Shown piece after piece: positions 32,934 to 42,033 of a stretch of DNA of 46,949 bases. The notes beneath the pieces were generated by a model. That model was not told the DNA's origin. It worked only from the letters and a program-made list of their open reading frames with translations, and did not search any database. This DNA is from Clostridia bacterium. Its GTDB lineage: Bacteria > Bacillota > Clostridia > Christensenellales > Aristaeellaceae. Location of the stretch: the NCBI GenBank assembly GCA_017524615.1, contig JAFXVJ010000057.1, forward strand, positions 1 through 46,949, written 5' to 3'. The translations under genes were made by a program, and so were the position numbers. The first letter of the stretch is position 1; each line of letters opens with the position of its first letter.

Positions 32934-34469
32934 TCAGGCTTTCTTTTGCTTTTCCAGGTAATGCCGCAGCAGCACTTCCTTGAGGGGGCCGGCGGGGCAT
33001 TCCTCAGCCGCGGCGGTATCGCCGAAATTCATACGGGCGGGATGATCGGAACGGAACTGAGGCCATGCGGGCAGCTGCTCGCCGTGACTGCCCAAGCCGT
33101 TGGGATCGCCGGTTTTGATGAAGTTGGCCCAGTAATCGCACATCTGCCGGGCCAGATCGTAATGCTTGCCGGTGAAGGGCCGCCAGCACTTGGCCAGCGT
33201 TTCAAAGAAAAACCACAGATCCACGGAATGGAAGGTACCGGGGTGATCCCAGCCGGGGATGTCGGCGGAGAACAGGTAATTGTACAGCGGCACGGGATCC
33301 TTGCCCGCGTCGTTCACCTCCGCGGCGGCACGGGCGGCGAATTCGATGGAATTCACCGCGCCGTCCCGGCGGATGCTGTCGGCGGTCCGGGGCGCGGAGA
33401 AGCAGGACAGGAACCGATCGGCGTCGGGGCCGTATTCCTTTTGGGCCAGCGCGATCAATTCCTCCTCCGTCTGTACGGGCGGGAAGCCAAAGAATTCACT
33501 GTCGGTGGAGCCCAGCAGCACGGGTACCCGCACCCGGTCTTCCTGCAGGAACCACTGCTGGCTGCTGCGGGTGGAAAACACGCCGTCCACCGCTTCGCCA
33601 AAGGTTTTGCCCCAGCCGTATATGCCGTCCCATTCCAGGGCCTTGTTCCGCAGGGTGACGGCGTCGATCTGCCTGGCTTCTGCCAAACTGCTGACGCCCA
33701 GGAAATCGAAGAAGGCCTTGCCGCTTTTTTCCGCGCTTGCCATATCATTGCACAGGCCGAAGTTGAAGGGATAGGGCGGGGCAAAGGCGCCGCTCTGGAT
33801 GATGGCCCGCTGGAACAGGCCCTGATTGGCCGGGCAGGTCATTTGAGCGGACACGCTCATGCCACCGGCGGACTGGCCGCCGATGGTGATGTTGTTCGGA
33901 TCGCCGCCAAAGGCCGCGATGTTCCTTTTCACCCACCGCGTGGCCGCCTGCTGATCCAGGAAGCCGAAATTGGCCGGGGCGTCCGGCGCCTCGGCGGTGA
34001 TTTCCGGATGGGCCAGGAAGCCGAACACGCTGACGCGGTAGTTCACCGTCACCACCACGATGCCGCGGCGGGCCAGGCGTTCCCCGTCAAATTCCATTTC
34101 GGCGCTGTAGCCCACCTGCAGCCCGCCGCCAAAATACCACACGAACACCGGCAGGCCCGTCCGTCCGTCTGCCGGGGCCCAGATATTCAGGGTCAGGCAA
34201 TCCTCGCTCATGGGGATTTCCCTGTCCACGTGCCATTCCCGGTCGTACAGGTTTTTGGGATCAGCGCTGATCGGCGCCTGCATGGGGATGGGAGAAAACT
34301 CCGCGGCGAACCATTCGCCCTCCCAATCGGGGCAGGGCTGGGGGGCGCGCCAGCGGTTGTCCCCCACCGGGGGCGCGGCATAGGGAATGCCCTTATAGCT
34401 GGTGATGCGGGGATCGGCGGCGGCTAGGCCGCGAACCCATCCGTTTTCTACCTTGACCTTTCGAATCAT
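32934..34469 (-). CDS. Carboxylesterase type B family protein
   Basis: 511 residues in the cholinesterase/carboxylesterase alpha/beta-hydrolase family. SEDCLTLNIWAPA is the type-B second signature, VWYFGGGLQVG forms the oxyanion loop (112-120), and GGQSAGG carries nucleophile S200 (type-B signature FGGDPNNITIGGQSAGG). The expected acid and His lie in GSTDSEFFG and PGTFHSVDLWFFF. No signal peptide is present, so it acts in the cytoplasm on small esters; acetylated or feruloylated sugars are plausible, given the GH43 and arabinose genes next to it. AAAGGAGG precedes ATG 34469. Confidence 0.93.
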   Translation of the reverse strand: MIRKVKVENGWVRGLAAADPRITSYKGIPYAAPPVGDNRWRAPQPCPDWEGEWFAAEFSPIPMQAPISADPKNLYDREWHVDREIPMSEDCLTLNIWAPADGRTGLPVFVWYFGGGLQVGYSAEMEFDGERLARRGIVVVTVNYRVSVFGFLAHPEITAEAPDAPANFGFLDQQAATRWVKRNIAAFGGDPNNITIGGQSAGGMSVSAQMTCPANQGLFQRAIIQSGAFAPPYPFNFGLCNDMASAEKSGKAFFDFLGVSSLAEARQIDAVTLRNKALEWDGIYGWGKTFGEAVDGVFSTRSSQQWFLQEDRVRVPVLLGSTDSEFFGFPPVQTEEELIALAQKEYGPDADRFLSCFSAPRTADSIRRDGAVNSIEFAARAAAEVNDAGKDPVPLYNYLFSADIPGWDHPGTFHSVDLWFFFETLAKCWRPFTGKHYDLARQMCDYWANFIKTGDPNGLGSHGEQLPAWPQFRSDHPARMNFGDTAAAEECPAGPLKEVLLRHYLEKQKKA

Positions 34470-34557
34470 GAGGCTTGCCTCCTTTATGCGGAAATACAGA
34501 ATGAACGCCTTTTCGGGCCGGGCCTTGGAACCACGCCCGCGCCTGATCGCTGCTTTC

Positions 34558-34566
34558 ATTATATCA
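34558..34566 (-). promoter_or_regulatory. Extended -10 promoter of carboxylesterase gene
   Basis: TGATATAAT on the minus strand, about 90 bases upstream of the start codon, with no good -35 box. It faces the similar element of the GH43 gene at 34659, so the two genes share a divergent regulatory region. Confidence 0.6.
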
Positions 34567-34658
34567 TACAAAACGGAGTGGAAACATATACAAAATGTGC
34601 GGTGATCCCTCAAAAAATGCAATGATCCACCGGAAAAATGGCGTGACAGGCGAATGTG

Positions 34659-34667
34659 TGATATAAT
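34659..34667 (+). promoter_or_regulatory. Extended -10 promoter of GH43 gene
   Basis: TGATATAAT with poor -35 sequence, 73 bases before the GH43 start. Weak -35 boxes often go with activator dependence. Confidence 0.6.
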
Positions 34668-34740
34668 GAAGCCGTCCGGCCGTGCCGCGTGATTGGAGCG
34701 CGTCCGGCATCATGGGATCATCGTTGAAGGAGGAATCATC

Positions 34741-36282
34741 ATGCTGAAAAAATGCGCCGCGGCGCTGATGGCCCTGCTGCTTATGCTGGCGGGCCTGGCC
34801 GCCTCGTGGGCGGAGGATGCAGCCCCCGTCTCCCAGGATCCTGTCAATAAGGAGGAAATCACCGTGAAATCATTCAAGCCCCTCAGTCAGCACAATCCCG
34901 TGATGGTGCAGCGCTTTGGCGCGGATCCCTGGGCCATGGTATACGATGGCAGGGTATACCTGTACATGACGGGAGACGAGCCCGTGATCGGCAAGGACGG
35001 AAAGCCCGCCGTCAATAACTATGGCAACATCACCACCCTGCGGATCCTGTCCAGCGACGATCTGGTGAACTGGACGGATCACGGCTCCGTCAAGGCGACA
35101 GGCTTATTGGGCGCGGCGCGGTGGGCCGCCAATTCCTGGGCCCCCTGCGCGGCCTGGAAAAACATCAATGGGCAGGATAAATTCTTCCTGTATTTCGCCA
35201 ATTCCGGCGGCGGCATCGGTGTGCTGACCGCCGACAGCCCCACCGGCCCCTTCACCGATCCCCTGTTTGGGCCGCTGATCAGCAGAAACACGCCCACCTG
35301 CGACACCGTTACCTGGCTGTTTGACCCGGCCGTGCTCATGGATGACGACGGCAGCGCCTACCTGTACTTCGGCGGCGGCATCCCGGACGGCATGGCGGCC
35401 GCTCCCGGCACCGCCCGTGTGGTCAAGCTGAGAGACAATATGATCAGCCTGGATGGCGACCCCATCGTCATCGACGCGCCCTGGCTGTTTGAGGACTCCG
35501 GCATCAACAAAATGGGCGACACCTATGTGTATTCCTACTGTTCCAATTTCAATGTGCCCGGCGCGGGCAGCGAGCAGGGCTTTTTCAGCGGGGAAATCGT
35601 GTACATGACCTCCGATTCTCCCTTCGGTCCCTTCCAGTACGCGGGCCGCGCCCTGAAGAATCCCGGCAGTTACTTCGGCGTGGGCGGCAACAACCATCAC
35701 TGCATGTTCCGCTTCCAGGACGAATGGTATATCACCTATCACGCCGCCACCGTCGACCGGGACCTGGGCTGGAACGCCGGGTATCGCAGCACGTTTGTGG
35801 ACAGGCTGGAATTGAATGACCAGGGTCTGCCCGCCCTGAGCCGGGGCACCCTGACCGGCGTGTCCCAGCTGCTTCCTTTCTCCCCGTACCGGGAGGTGAA
35901 CGCCGCCACCCTTTGCTCCCTGGCCGGGGTGGACACCCAGCTGGCCCGTGCGGAGGACAGCCGCGCGGGTTCCGGTCCCATGGCTGTGCGCAGCGTGGAA
36001 AAGGGAGGCTGGATCGGCATCGCGGGGGTGGATTTCGGCGAGGAAGGCGCCGCCGAGGTCGCCCTGCGCTGGCAGAGCGCCCAGGACGCCCGGGTGGCCC
36101 TGGTGCTGGATGATCCGTTCGGCAATCCCGCCGCGGTGCTGGATCTGGCCGCCGCCGGGGAAGCAGCAGAGCAGCGCTGTCCCCTGCCCGAGGCGATCAC
36201 CGGCGTTCACGACCTGTACTTCCGCTTTGAGCAGCCCGAAACTGTGCTCTATGCCTGGGAGTTCTTCCGGGTGGCCAAATAA
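34741..36282 (+). CDS. Secreted GH43 family glycosidase with C-terminal beta-sandwich
   Basis: 513 residues. A signal peptide (hydrophobic 8-20, cleavage near ASWA-ED at 24) precedes the five-bladed GH43 domain: D62 in RFGADPWAMV (general base), D195 in WLFDPAVLMDDDG and E251 in LFEDSGINKMG (general acid) fit the family. GYRSTFVDRLELND marks the end of the propeller. About 395-513 is a CBM6-like beta-sandwich (GWIGIAGVDFGEEGAAEVAL, then GVHDLYFRFEQ). Such enzymes usually release arabinose or xylose from arabinoxylan outside the cell. The kinase and AraD genes downstream support an arabinose function. Start 34741 after GGAGGAATC. Confidence 0.9.
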   Translation: MLKKCAAALMALLLMLAGLAASWAEDAAPVSQDPVNKEEITVKSFKPLSQHNPVMVQRFGADPWAMVYDGRVYLYMTGDEPVIGKDGKPAVNNYGNITTLRILSSDDLVNWTDHGSVKATGLLGAARWAANSWAPCAAWKNINGQDKFFLYFANSGGGIGVLTADSPTGPFTDPLFGPLISRNTPTCDTVTWLFDPAVLMDDDGSAYLYFGGGIPDGMAAAPGTARVVKLRDNMISLDGDPIVIDAPWLFEDSGINKMGDTYVYSYCSNFNVPGAGSEQGFFSGEIVYMTSDSPFGPFQYAGRALKNPGSYFGVGGNNHHCMFRFQDEWYITYHAATVDRDLGWNAGYRSTFVDRLELNDQGLPALSRGTLTGVSQLLPFSPYREVNAATLCSLAGVDTQLARAEDSRAGSGPMAVRSVEKGGWIGIAGVDFGEEGAAEVALRWQSAQDARVALVLDDPFGNPAAVLDLAAAGEAAEQRCPLPEAITGVHDLYFRFEQPETVLYAWEFFRVAK

Positions 36283-36424
36283 GAAAGGGGCCTGCCGGAC
36301 GGCCCTCCCCAGGATCTGTATCCTCCCTCCGGCCGCCCGCTTTGGCCGTTCCCTGGAAAAAACGAGATCGGCTCTGCCGACGAATGAACCGTTGCGAAAA
36401 ATGGATGAAATCACTGCCCGGGCA

Positions 36425-36454
36425 TGGACAAGCCGCCCGTTCATCTGGTATAAT
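36425..36454 (+). promoter_or_regulatory. Promoter of FGGY kinase-araD operon
   Basis: TGGACA (36425-36430), 18 bases, then an extended -10 TGGTATAAT ending at 36454; the kinase starts 80 bases later. The remaining part of the 252-base gap has no further feature. Confidence 0.65.
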
Positions 36455-36534
36455 GGCTTCAGGATCCGCTGAGCGGCTGTGTCCGCCGGCGCAGCGTCAC
36501 ATTGCACATACGACACTCAAGGGAGGCACGCAAT

Positions 36535-38103
36535 ATGGATTTTCAGAATACCGCCCTGGGCCTGGAATTTGGTTCCACCCGGATCAAGGCCGTGCTCATC
36601 GACCGGGCCAATAAGCCCATCGCTCAGGGCAGCCACGAATGGGAGAATCAGCTGGAAAACGGCATCTGGACCTATTCCATGGACGCCATCATCGGCGGGC
36701 TGCAGCATTGCTTTCAGGATCTGAAGCGGGATGTGAAGGAAAAATTCGGCGAAACGCTGACCACCGCAGGCGCCATGGGCATTTCGGGCATGATGCACGG
36801 CTATCTGCCCCTCGACGCGGCGGGGCAGCCCCTGACCGCCTTCCGCACCTGGCGCAACACCATGACCGGCCCCGCGGCGGCAGAACTGACAGAGCTGTTC
36901 GGCTTCAATATCCCTCAGCGCTGGAGCATCGCGCACCTGTATCAGGCCATTCTCAACGGGGAGGAGCATCTGCCCCGGGTGGCCCGGCTGACCACCCTGG
37001 CGGGCTACATCCATGAACGGCTGACGGGCCGGGCCGTGCTGGGCATCGGCGAGGCCAGCGGCGTCATGCCCGTGGACAGCGCGAAGCTGGACTATGATGA
37101 AGGCATGATCGCCAAATTCGACGCGCGGATCGCCGACCGCGGCTTTGGCTGGAAGCTGCGGGACATCCTGCCCCTGGCCATGCCCGCCGGGGAAAACGCG
37201 GGCTGTCTCACCGCGGAAGGGGCCCTGCTGCTGGATCCCACCGGGGAATTCCAGCCCGGCGTGCCCTTCGCGCCGCCGGAGGGCGACGCCGGCACCGGCA
37301 TGGCCGCCACCAATTCCGTTCGGGCGCGGACGGGCAATGTGTCCGCCGGCACGTCGGATTTCGCCATGATCGTGGTGGATCATCCCCTGAATGTGCATCG
37401 GGAGATCGACATGGTCACCACCCCCGCCGGGCTGCCCGTGGCCATGGTGCACTGCAACAACTGCACCAGCGATATCAACGCCTGGGTGAACCTGTTCGGG
37501 GAATTCGCCGGGCTGATCGGCGCGGAGGTCAGCAAGGGCGATCTGTACGTGAAGCTGTTCAACAAGGCGCTGGAGGGCGATCCCGACTGCGGCGGCCTGA
37601 TGAGCTACAATTACTTCTCCGGCGAGGGCGTCACCGATCTGGACGAGGGCCGGCCCGTGTTTGCCCGGGCGGAGAACGCCAGGATGACGCTGGCCAATTT
37701 CATGCGCACCCATCTGCTCTCCGCCCTGGCCACGCTGAAAATCGGCCTGGATATCCTGACCCAGGAGGAAAACGTGCCCATCGACAAGCTGTACGGCCAC
37801 GGCGGCTACTTCAAAACCCCCGGCGTGGGCCAGCGCATGCTGTCCGCGGCGGTGGCCAGCCCCGTATCCGTGATGGAAACGGCGGGCGAGGGCGGCCCCT
37901 ACGGCATGGCGCTGCTGGCGGGCTATATGCTGTGGAAGCGGGAGGGCCAGTCCCTGGAGGATTACCTGGATCAAACGGTGTTCGCGGACGCGGTCTCCTC
38001 CACCCTGACGGCGGACGTGCGGGACATCGCCGGCTTCGCCGCGTTCCTGGAACGGTATAAAAACTCGCTGCCTGTGGAAAAGGCGGCCATTGCCCATATG
38101 TGA
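36535..38103 (+). CDS. FGGY-family carbohydrate kinase (probable L-ribulokinase)
   Basis: 522 residues. The N-terminal ATPase domain opens with [16 protein letters not shown], the FGGY phosphate-1 motif; [17 protein letters not shown] and FRTWRNTM contact the sugar. The C-terminal domain has [14 protein letters not shown] and [20 protein letters not shown], with [10 protein letters not shown] near the adenosine site. FGGY kinases phosphorylate ketoses or polyols; because araD follows within ten bases, L-ribulose is the best guess (the AraB step). It is shorter than enterobacterial AraB (about 560) and differs from it, as in many Clostridia, so xylulose is an alternative. Start 36535 follows AAGGGAGG. 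Confidence 0.85.
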   Translation: MDFQNTALGLEFGSTRIKAVLIDRANKPIAQGSHEWENQLENGIWTYSMDAIIGGLQHCFQDLKRDVKEKFGETLTTAGAMGISGMMHGYLPLDAAGQPLTAFRTWRNTMTGPAAAELTELFGFNIPQRWSIAHLYQAILNGEEHLPRVARLTTLAGYIHERLTGRAVLGIGEASGVMPVDSAKLDYDEGMIAKFDARIADRGFGWKLRDILPLAMPAGENAGCLTAEGALLLDPTGEFQPGVPFAPPEGDAGTGMAATNSVRARTGNVSAGTSDFAMIVVDHPLNVHREIDMVTTPAGLPVAMVHCNNCTSDINAWVNLFGEFAGLIGAEVSKGDLYVKLFNKALEGDPDCGGLMSYNYFSGEGVTDLDEGRPVFARAENARMTLANFMRTHLLSALATLKIGLDILTQEENVPIDKLYGHGGYFKTPGVGQRMLSAAVASPVSVMETAGEGGPYGMALLAGYMLWKREGQSLEDYLDQTVFADAVSSTLTADVRDIAGFAAFLERYKNSLPVEKAAIAHM

Positions 38104-38111
38104 GGTGCGGT

Positions 38112-38807
38112 ATGTTAGAGCAATTAAAAGAACAAGTCTGGAAAGCCAACCTGCTTTTGCCCAAGTATCATCTGGTCACCTTCACCTGGGGCAATGTCAG
38201 CGGCATCGACCGGGAAAAGGGCCTGTTCGTCATCAAGCCCTCCGGCGTGGAATATGACGTCATGACGCCGGACGACATGGTGGTGATGGATCTGGACGGG
38301 AATGTGATCGAGGGCAAGTGGCGTCCCTCCAGCGATACCCCCACCCATCGGGAATTGTACAAGGCGTTTCCCGCTTGCGGCGGCATCGTGCACACCCATT
38401 CCCGCTGGGCCACCACCTTCGCCCAGGCGGGACGGGATATCCCCGCCATGGGCACCACCCAGGGAGACTATTTCTACGGCGCCATTCCCTGCACCCGGCC
38501 CATGACCGAGCAGGAGATCAAAGGCGAGTATGAAAAGGAAACCGGCACCGTCATCATCGAAACCTTCCGCACCCGGGGGATCGATCCGGCCCAGGTGCCC
38601 GGGGTGGCGGTATTCTCCCACGGGCCCTTCGCCTGGGGAAAGGATGCCCTGGAAGCGGTGCACAACGCGGTGGTGATGGAGGAAGTGGCGTTCATGGACT
38701 GGCACGCCATGATCCTCAATCCCAAGCTGGGCCCCATGCAGCAAACCCTGCTGGACAAGCACTACCTGCGCAAGCATGGGAAAAACGCCTATTACGGCCA
38801 GAAGTAA
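38112..38807 (+). CDS. araD: L-ribulose-5-phosphate 4-epimerase
   Basis: 231 residues, the normal length for AraD. WGNVSGID (substrate loop), [41 protein letters not shown], the zinc ligands [26 protein letters not shown], and the third His in [10 protein letters not shown] are all present. It turns L-ribulose 5-phosphate into D-xylulose 5-phosphate, feeding the pentose phosphate pathway. Start ATG 38112 after GAGGTG; it lies eight bases after the kinase stop and is cotranscribed with it. No araA isomerase or arabinose regulator lies in this window. Confidence 0.94.
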   Translation: MLEQLKEQVWKANLLLPKYHLVTFTWGNVSGIDREKGLFVIKPSGVEYDVMTPDDMVVMDLDGNVIEGKWRPSSDTPTHRELYKAFPACGGIVHTHSRWATTFAQAGRDIPAMGTTQGDYFYGAIPCTRPMTEQEIKGEYEKETGTVIIETFRTRGIDPAQVPGVAVFSHGPFAWGKDALEAVHNAVVMEEVAFMDWHAMILNPKLGPMQQTLLDKHYLRKHGKNAYYGQK

Positions 38808-38814
38808 CAAAAGC

Positions 38815-38858
38815 GGTAAAAAATACGGGCTTTCACAGCATCCTGTGAAAGCCCGTTC
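38815..38858 (-). terminator. Terminator shared by araD and CDF genes
   Basis: Perfect 13-bp stem CGGGCTTTCACAG (38826-38838)/CTGTGAAAGCCCG (38843-38855). On the minus strand it is followed by TATTTTTTACC, a good terminator for the CDF gene; on the plus strand only TTC follows, so it is weaker for araD. Confidence 0.82.
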
Positions 38859-38927
38859 AAACTGTCAACAAACCCCGGGGATGCATCGAAGGGGCCACGT
38901 TCAGAAAGCGATAAACTGGAATTTGTC

Positions 38928-40079
38928 TTATTCTTCCGCGAAATCGGTGTCCATTGCAACCTGAAGTTCATAGTCCGGGAACGATTTCTGTACATCAGCG
39001 ACAACTTCATTGCACACAGCCCTGCGATCCTTTGCGTCAAAGCTGATCACAAGATCGAAGCGCATTGTTTTCTGATCCTTCAATAAGTAGAAGCCATGCA
39101 TCTGCCTGACATGTTCATGGGTAAAGACGATTTCTTCAACCTGCCGTTTTGTCTGGATGATTTCCTCATCCTTCGTATTCACCGAGTAGACGCCAATAGC
39201 CGTCAGGATAACCTGATGCTCGTGGATCACCTTCATAGTAATCTCGCGGAGAAGTTGATCCAACTGATCTGCGGAATATGTATCAGGAACCTCAATATGG
39301 ATGGAGCCATTCCACGTGTCCGGCCCGTAATTATTCAGCACAAGGTCATAGGCTCCCTGTACATCCGGAAAGCTCATGACCGTGTCATGGATCGCCTTGG
39401 CCAACTCAGTATCATTGCGCTCTCCGAGGATTTGGGAAATCGTTTCACGGAGCATTTCAATACCGGATTTGATGATCACGACGGAAATGATCGCGCCGAG
39501 CCACGCCTCAAGGGAGATGTGGAAGATGAGAAAGATTCCCGCAGCGACCAACGTGGAGGCCGAAATGACGGAATCCAGTGTGGCGTCCTCACCGGAATTG
39601 ATCAGGGAATCCGAATTCACCTTGACGCCTACACCTTTGACGTAGCGACCCAACAAAATCTTGACCACTACCGCAACGGCGATGATGATCAGTGAAACCA
39701 CATTATAATCGGATGTTTCCGGATGGATGATCTGCTTTACGGATTCCCCGAAGGATGTTATGCCTGCGTACAGCACAATCACAGAAATGATCATGGCGCT
39801 CAGGTATTCAATCCGCCCATACCCAAACGGATGCTTTTTATCCGGTTCTTTGCCGGCCAGTTTCGTTCCGACAATGGTGATCAATGAACTGCCCGCGTCG
39901 GAGATGTTGTTGACCGCATCCAGCACGATGGCGATGGAGTTGGTCATCAGCCCGATCACAGCTTTGAAGCCAGCGAGGAATACATTTGCTATGATTCCGA
40001 TAATGCTGGTCTTGACGATTGTTTTTTCACGAGAAATCGCATTGTCTCCCGTTCCTCTGGCTTCTGATAATGTAGCCAT
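38928..40079 (-). CDS. Cation diffusion facilitator (CDF) transporter
   Basis: 383 residues. Six hydrophobic segments lie in about 20-215. Metal-site motifs are AIVLDAVNNISDAGSS in helix 2 (Asp-x(6)-Asp) and NSGEDATLDSVIS in helix 5 (Asp-x(3)-Asp). A cytoplasmic dimerisation domain (about 225-300: AKAIHDTVMSFPDVQGAYDL) is followed by a further similar domain to the C-terminus (HVRQMHGFYLLKDQKTMRFDLVISFDAK). The Asp-rich sites suit Mn2+, Fe2+ or Zn2+ export; the metal is not certain. The gene is visibly less GC-rich than its neighbours. GGAGG precedes ATG 40079. Confidence 0.92.
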   Translation of the reverse strand: MATLSEARGTGDNAISREKTIVKTSIIGIIANVFLAGFKAVIGLMTNSIAIVLDAVNNISDAGSSLITIVGTKLAGKEPDKKHPFGYGRIEYLSAMIISVIVLYAGITSFGESVKQIIHPETSDYNVVSLIIIAVAVVVKILLGRYVKGVGVKVNSDSLINSGEDATLDSVISASTLVAAGIFLIFHISLEAWLGAIISVVIIKSGIEMLRETISQILGERNDTELAKAIHDTVMSFPDVQGAYDLVLNNYGPDTWNGSIHIEVPDTYSADQLDQLLREITMKVIHEHQVILTAIGVYSVNTKDEEIIQTKRQVEEIVFTHEHVRQMHGFYLLKDQKTMRFDLVISFDAKDRRAVCNEVVADVQKSFPDYELQVAMDTDFAEE

Positions 40080-40112
40080 ACTTACCTCCACAAATCCCGA
40101 TTTGTCGCTATC

Positions 40113-40141
40113 ATCATATCATGGGGAAGAATAGAAAACAA
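40113..40141 (-). promoter_or_regulatory. Promoter of CDF gene
   Basis: On the minus strand TTGTTT (40136-40141), 17 bases, TATGAT (40113-40118). The -35 box directly abuts the terminator hairpin of the upstream operon at 40142. Confidence 0.65.
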
Positions 40142-40178
40142 GGGCGCAATTATACACCGTACCGGTGAAATTGCGTCC
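40142..40178 (-). terminator. Terminator of VanZ-NUDIX-LDT operon
   Basis: GGGCGCAATT (40142-40151) pairs with AATTGCGTCC (40169-40178), extended inside by CACCG/CGGTG. On the minus strand TTGTTTTC follows; on the plus strand CTTTTGTATTTT follows. Confidence 0.7.
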
Positions 40179-40263
40179 TTTTGTATTTTATCGCTCAATG
40201 AATGAGACCGTGGCCGCAGCCCCTTCGATTATGATCCGCAGGCGCCTCTATCTGCTTTTCATC

Positions 40264-40707
40264 TCACGGCACGATCGAAATCTCCGTCCCCACGGGCGTC
40301 AGGTCATACAGCGCCTGAGCGTCCTGATCGGCCAGCGCCACGCACCCCGCCGTCCAGTCGGAGGCCGTACCCCCGCCGTGCACATAGATTTCACCGCCCA
40401 GGGCAGTGCCCCAGGGCGGTCTTTCCTTGCGTTCTGCCCGCCGGCGGATCACTTCGACGGTTTCGGGCGGCAGGCCGGCCCGCAGGGCGTCGCCTGCGTT
40501 GGGATAGCTGACCCCCAGGGACGGGCCATATTTCCCTTGCTTTTTCAGGCAGATGAAGTATTCGCCCTCCGGCGTCTTCCCGTCCCCCTCCTGTTTTTTC
40601 GCGCCCACCGGGCACTTTCCCAGGGCGATTGGACAGCTCAGGATCACCCGCTCCCCGCCATCCGTCAGCGTCAGCCGCCTTTTTCCTTTTTCGATCAGGA
40701 TCCGCAC
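40264..40707 (-). CDS. L,D-transpeptidase (YkuD) family protein
   Basis: 147 residues, essentially one YkuD domain without signal peptide or anchor. The catalytic motif is IYVHGGGTASDWTAGCVAL (HG-x(n)-G-C with nucleophile Cys; the usual SxGC(I/V)R is WTAGCVA, so the Arg is missing). The N-terminal part KTPEGEYFICLKK is typical. These enzymes make 3-3 peptidoglycan crosslinks or attach proteins; a lone cytoplasmic form without the Arg may have another role. Its start overlaps the NUDIX gene by 13 bases. Confidence 0.87.
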   Translation of the reverse strand: MRILIEKGKRRLTLTDGGERVILSCPIALGKCPVGAKKQEGDGKTPEGEYFICLKKQGKYGPSLGVSYPNAGDALRAGLPPETVEVIRRRAERKERPPWGTALGGEIYVHGGGTASDWTAGCVALADQDAQALYDLTPVGTEISIVP

Positions 40708-41177
40708 GTCTGCGCCTCCCCGCCGTCCAGCCGGTATCCCGCCAGCCGGCCGCCCGCTTCATAGATCAATTTGAGGGAAAAGCAATCCGTCCGCGTCCGC
40801 AGCAGGGGCAGAAAAATGCGGTCCCCCTCCCACAGCGGCAAATGCGCCACCTGCTCCGCCGGCACCCATTGCAGCACCCCCTCCGCGCAGGGCGGCAGCT
40901 GCGTTTCGTCGGTGTGGGCGGTGTACAGGAAGGTCAGTTCGTCTCCCCAGTCAGGCAGGATAAAGGTCAGTATCCCCCGCAGCCGCAGGCCGGTCACCTG
41001 CAGGCCCGTTTCCTCCCGGATCTCCCGCAGCACGCACTCCTCCGGCGATTCTCCGCTTTCCAGATGCCCGCCGATGCCGATCCATTTGCCCGCGTTTTCA
41101 TCCCGGGCTTTTTTCACCCGGTGCAGCATCAGGTACTGTCCTTCCCGCTGGATATAGCACAGTGTGGTCAGTCTCAT
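40695..41177 (-). CDS. NUDIX hydrolase (MutT-like)
   Basis: 160 residues. The Nudix box GGHLESGESPEECVLREIREETGL matches G-x5-E-x7-REUxEExGU completely. N-terminal TTLCYIQREGQYLMLHRVKK and the NAGKWIGIGGH approach are those of 8-oxo-dGTP diphosphatase-type clostridial proteins, so cleaning of oxidised nucleotides is likely but not certain. GAGGGGG precedes ATG 41177. It lies 12 bases after VanZ and overlaps the L,D-transpeptidase gene, so the three form one operon. Confidence 0.92.
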   Translation of the reverse strand: MRLTTLCYIQREGQYLMLHRVKKARDENAGKWIGIGGHLESGESPEECVLREIREETGLQVTGLRLRGILTFILPDWGDELTFLYTAHTDETQLPPCAEGVLQWVPAEQVAHLPLWEGDRIFLPLLRTRTDCFSLKLIYEAGGRLAGYRLDGGEAQTCGS

Positions 41178-41189
41178 CGCGCGTCCCCC

Positions 41190-41672
41190 TCATGTCGTGT
41201 TTTCCGGCGCCCGTTTTCGCCACAGGCGGATGATTCCCGCCATCAGCGCCACCCCTGCCAGCACCCCCAGGCTGTCAATGCCCACGTCGAGGGGCTGGGG
41301 GCCCCGGCCATCCACAAACATTTGATGGATTTCGTCCGATACGGCGTACAGCGTGCCCGCCACCCAGGAAATGATGTTTTTGTGCCGGCAGCGCAGCCAC
41401 TTCAGCAGCAGCCGAAGAAACAGCCCCAGCAGCATGAATTCGCTGAAATGCGCCGCTTTCCGCACCGCCAGCTGGTATTGCTGCCGGATCATCCGACGGG
41501 CTTTGGCTTTCAGGGAATCAAACTCGGGGTGGAACCAATGGATCAGCCTGTCCACCAACACGCCGCTGGTCTGGCTGGAGCTTTCCGCGTCCTGGGCGGA
41601 AAAAATGAATATCATGGCCGCCACCGCCAGCACGGCCAGCGCCGTGATGACGATCCATCGTCTGATCTTCAA
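41190..41672 (-). CDS. VanZ family membrane protein
   Basis: 160 residues with four hydrophobic segments and VanZ signatures: FSAQDAESSSQTSG after the first segment, VRKAAHFSEFMLLG, and YAVSDEIHQMFVDGRGPQPLDVGIDSLGVLAG. VanZ gives low-level teicoplanin resistance in Tn1546, but most members stand alone and their function is not known. The start is TTG at 41672, about nine bases after AGAAAGGG; no ATG is suitably placed. First secure gene of the minus operon. Confidence 0.88.
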   Translation of the reverse strand: MKIRRWIVITALAVLAVAAMIFIFSAQDAESSSQTSGVLVDRLIHWFHPEFDSLKAKARRMIRQQYQLAVRKAAHFSEFMLLGLFLRLLLKWLRCRHKNIISWVAGTLYAVSDEIHQMFVDGRGPQPLDVGIDSLGVLAGVALMAGIIRLWRKRAPENTT

Positions 41673-41958
41673 TGTCCAGGCCCTTTCTGTCCCTCTGTGG
41701 GACATCCCGCATTGCCGCCCGGCGCACCCCGCGCCCGACCCGGTTGTATTCGTCGCCTTCCCTGTTATTTCCTGCATGCGGATGCAGGGACTGGCGATCA
41801 GCTTTTGCGGACGGCAGATGCGCGCCGCCGGTTTTCCATTGATGCAAATTGCCGGGCTTGATGTTCGCCGCCGCAATATCTTTGACGCTGCGGCCCGGAA
41901 GCCCGATAGCGGTTTGTAACAGGGTTTCGGTTTCCGCGAATGTTGTTTTTTTCATCAA
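41518..41958 (-). CDS. Possible small HTH-like protein, perhaps decayed
   Basis: An open frame of 146 codons with a strong AGGAGG-type site in front (41964-41970 on the minus strand). The first 45 residues (KTTFAETETLLQTAIGLPGR, then SVKDIAAANIKPGNLHQWKTG) look like a short DNA-binding helix-turn-helix protein. After about residue 60 the sequence becomes low-complexity Arg/Gly and it runs out of frame over the VanZ start, so the true gene may have ended earlier and lost its stop by frameshift. It stands divergent from the HEPN gene. Confidence 0.4.
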   Translation of the reverse strand: MMKKTTFAETETLLQTAIGLPGRSVKDIAAANIKPGNLHQWKTGGAHLPSAKADRQSLHPHAGNNREGDEYNRVGRGVRRAAMRDVPQRDRKGLDIEDQTMDRHHGAGRAGGGGHDIHFFRPGRGKLQPDQRRVGGQADPLVPPRV

Positions 41959-41984
41959 AAAACCACCTCCCAGATGGAAGGTGG
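41954..41984 (-). promoter_or_regulatory. Hairpin covering a ribosome binding site
   Basis: On the minus strand CCACCT (41979-41984) can pair with AGGTGG (41963-41968), masking the GGAGG of the small HTH-like frame, and is followed directly by TTTTTTG and the ATG. It has the form of a terminator or attenuator that overlaps a ribosome binding site. Confidence 0.4.
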
Positions 41985-42033
41985 CGGGATTGGAAGGGGA
42001 TTCAGGTTTTTTCTTCTGGAAAACAAATGATTA

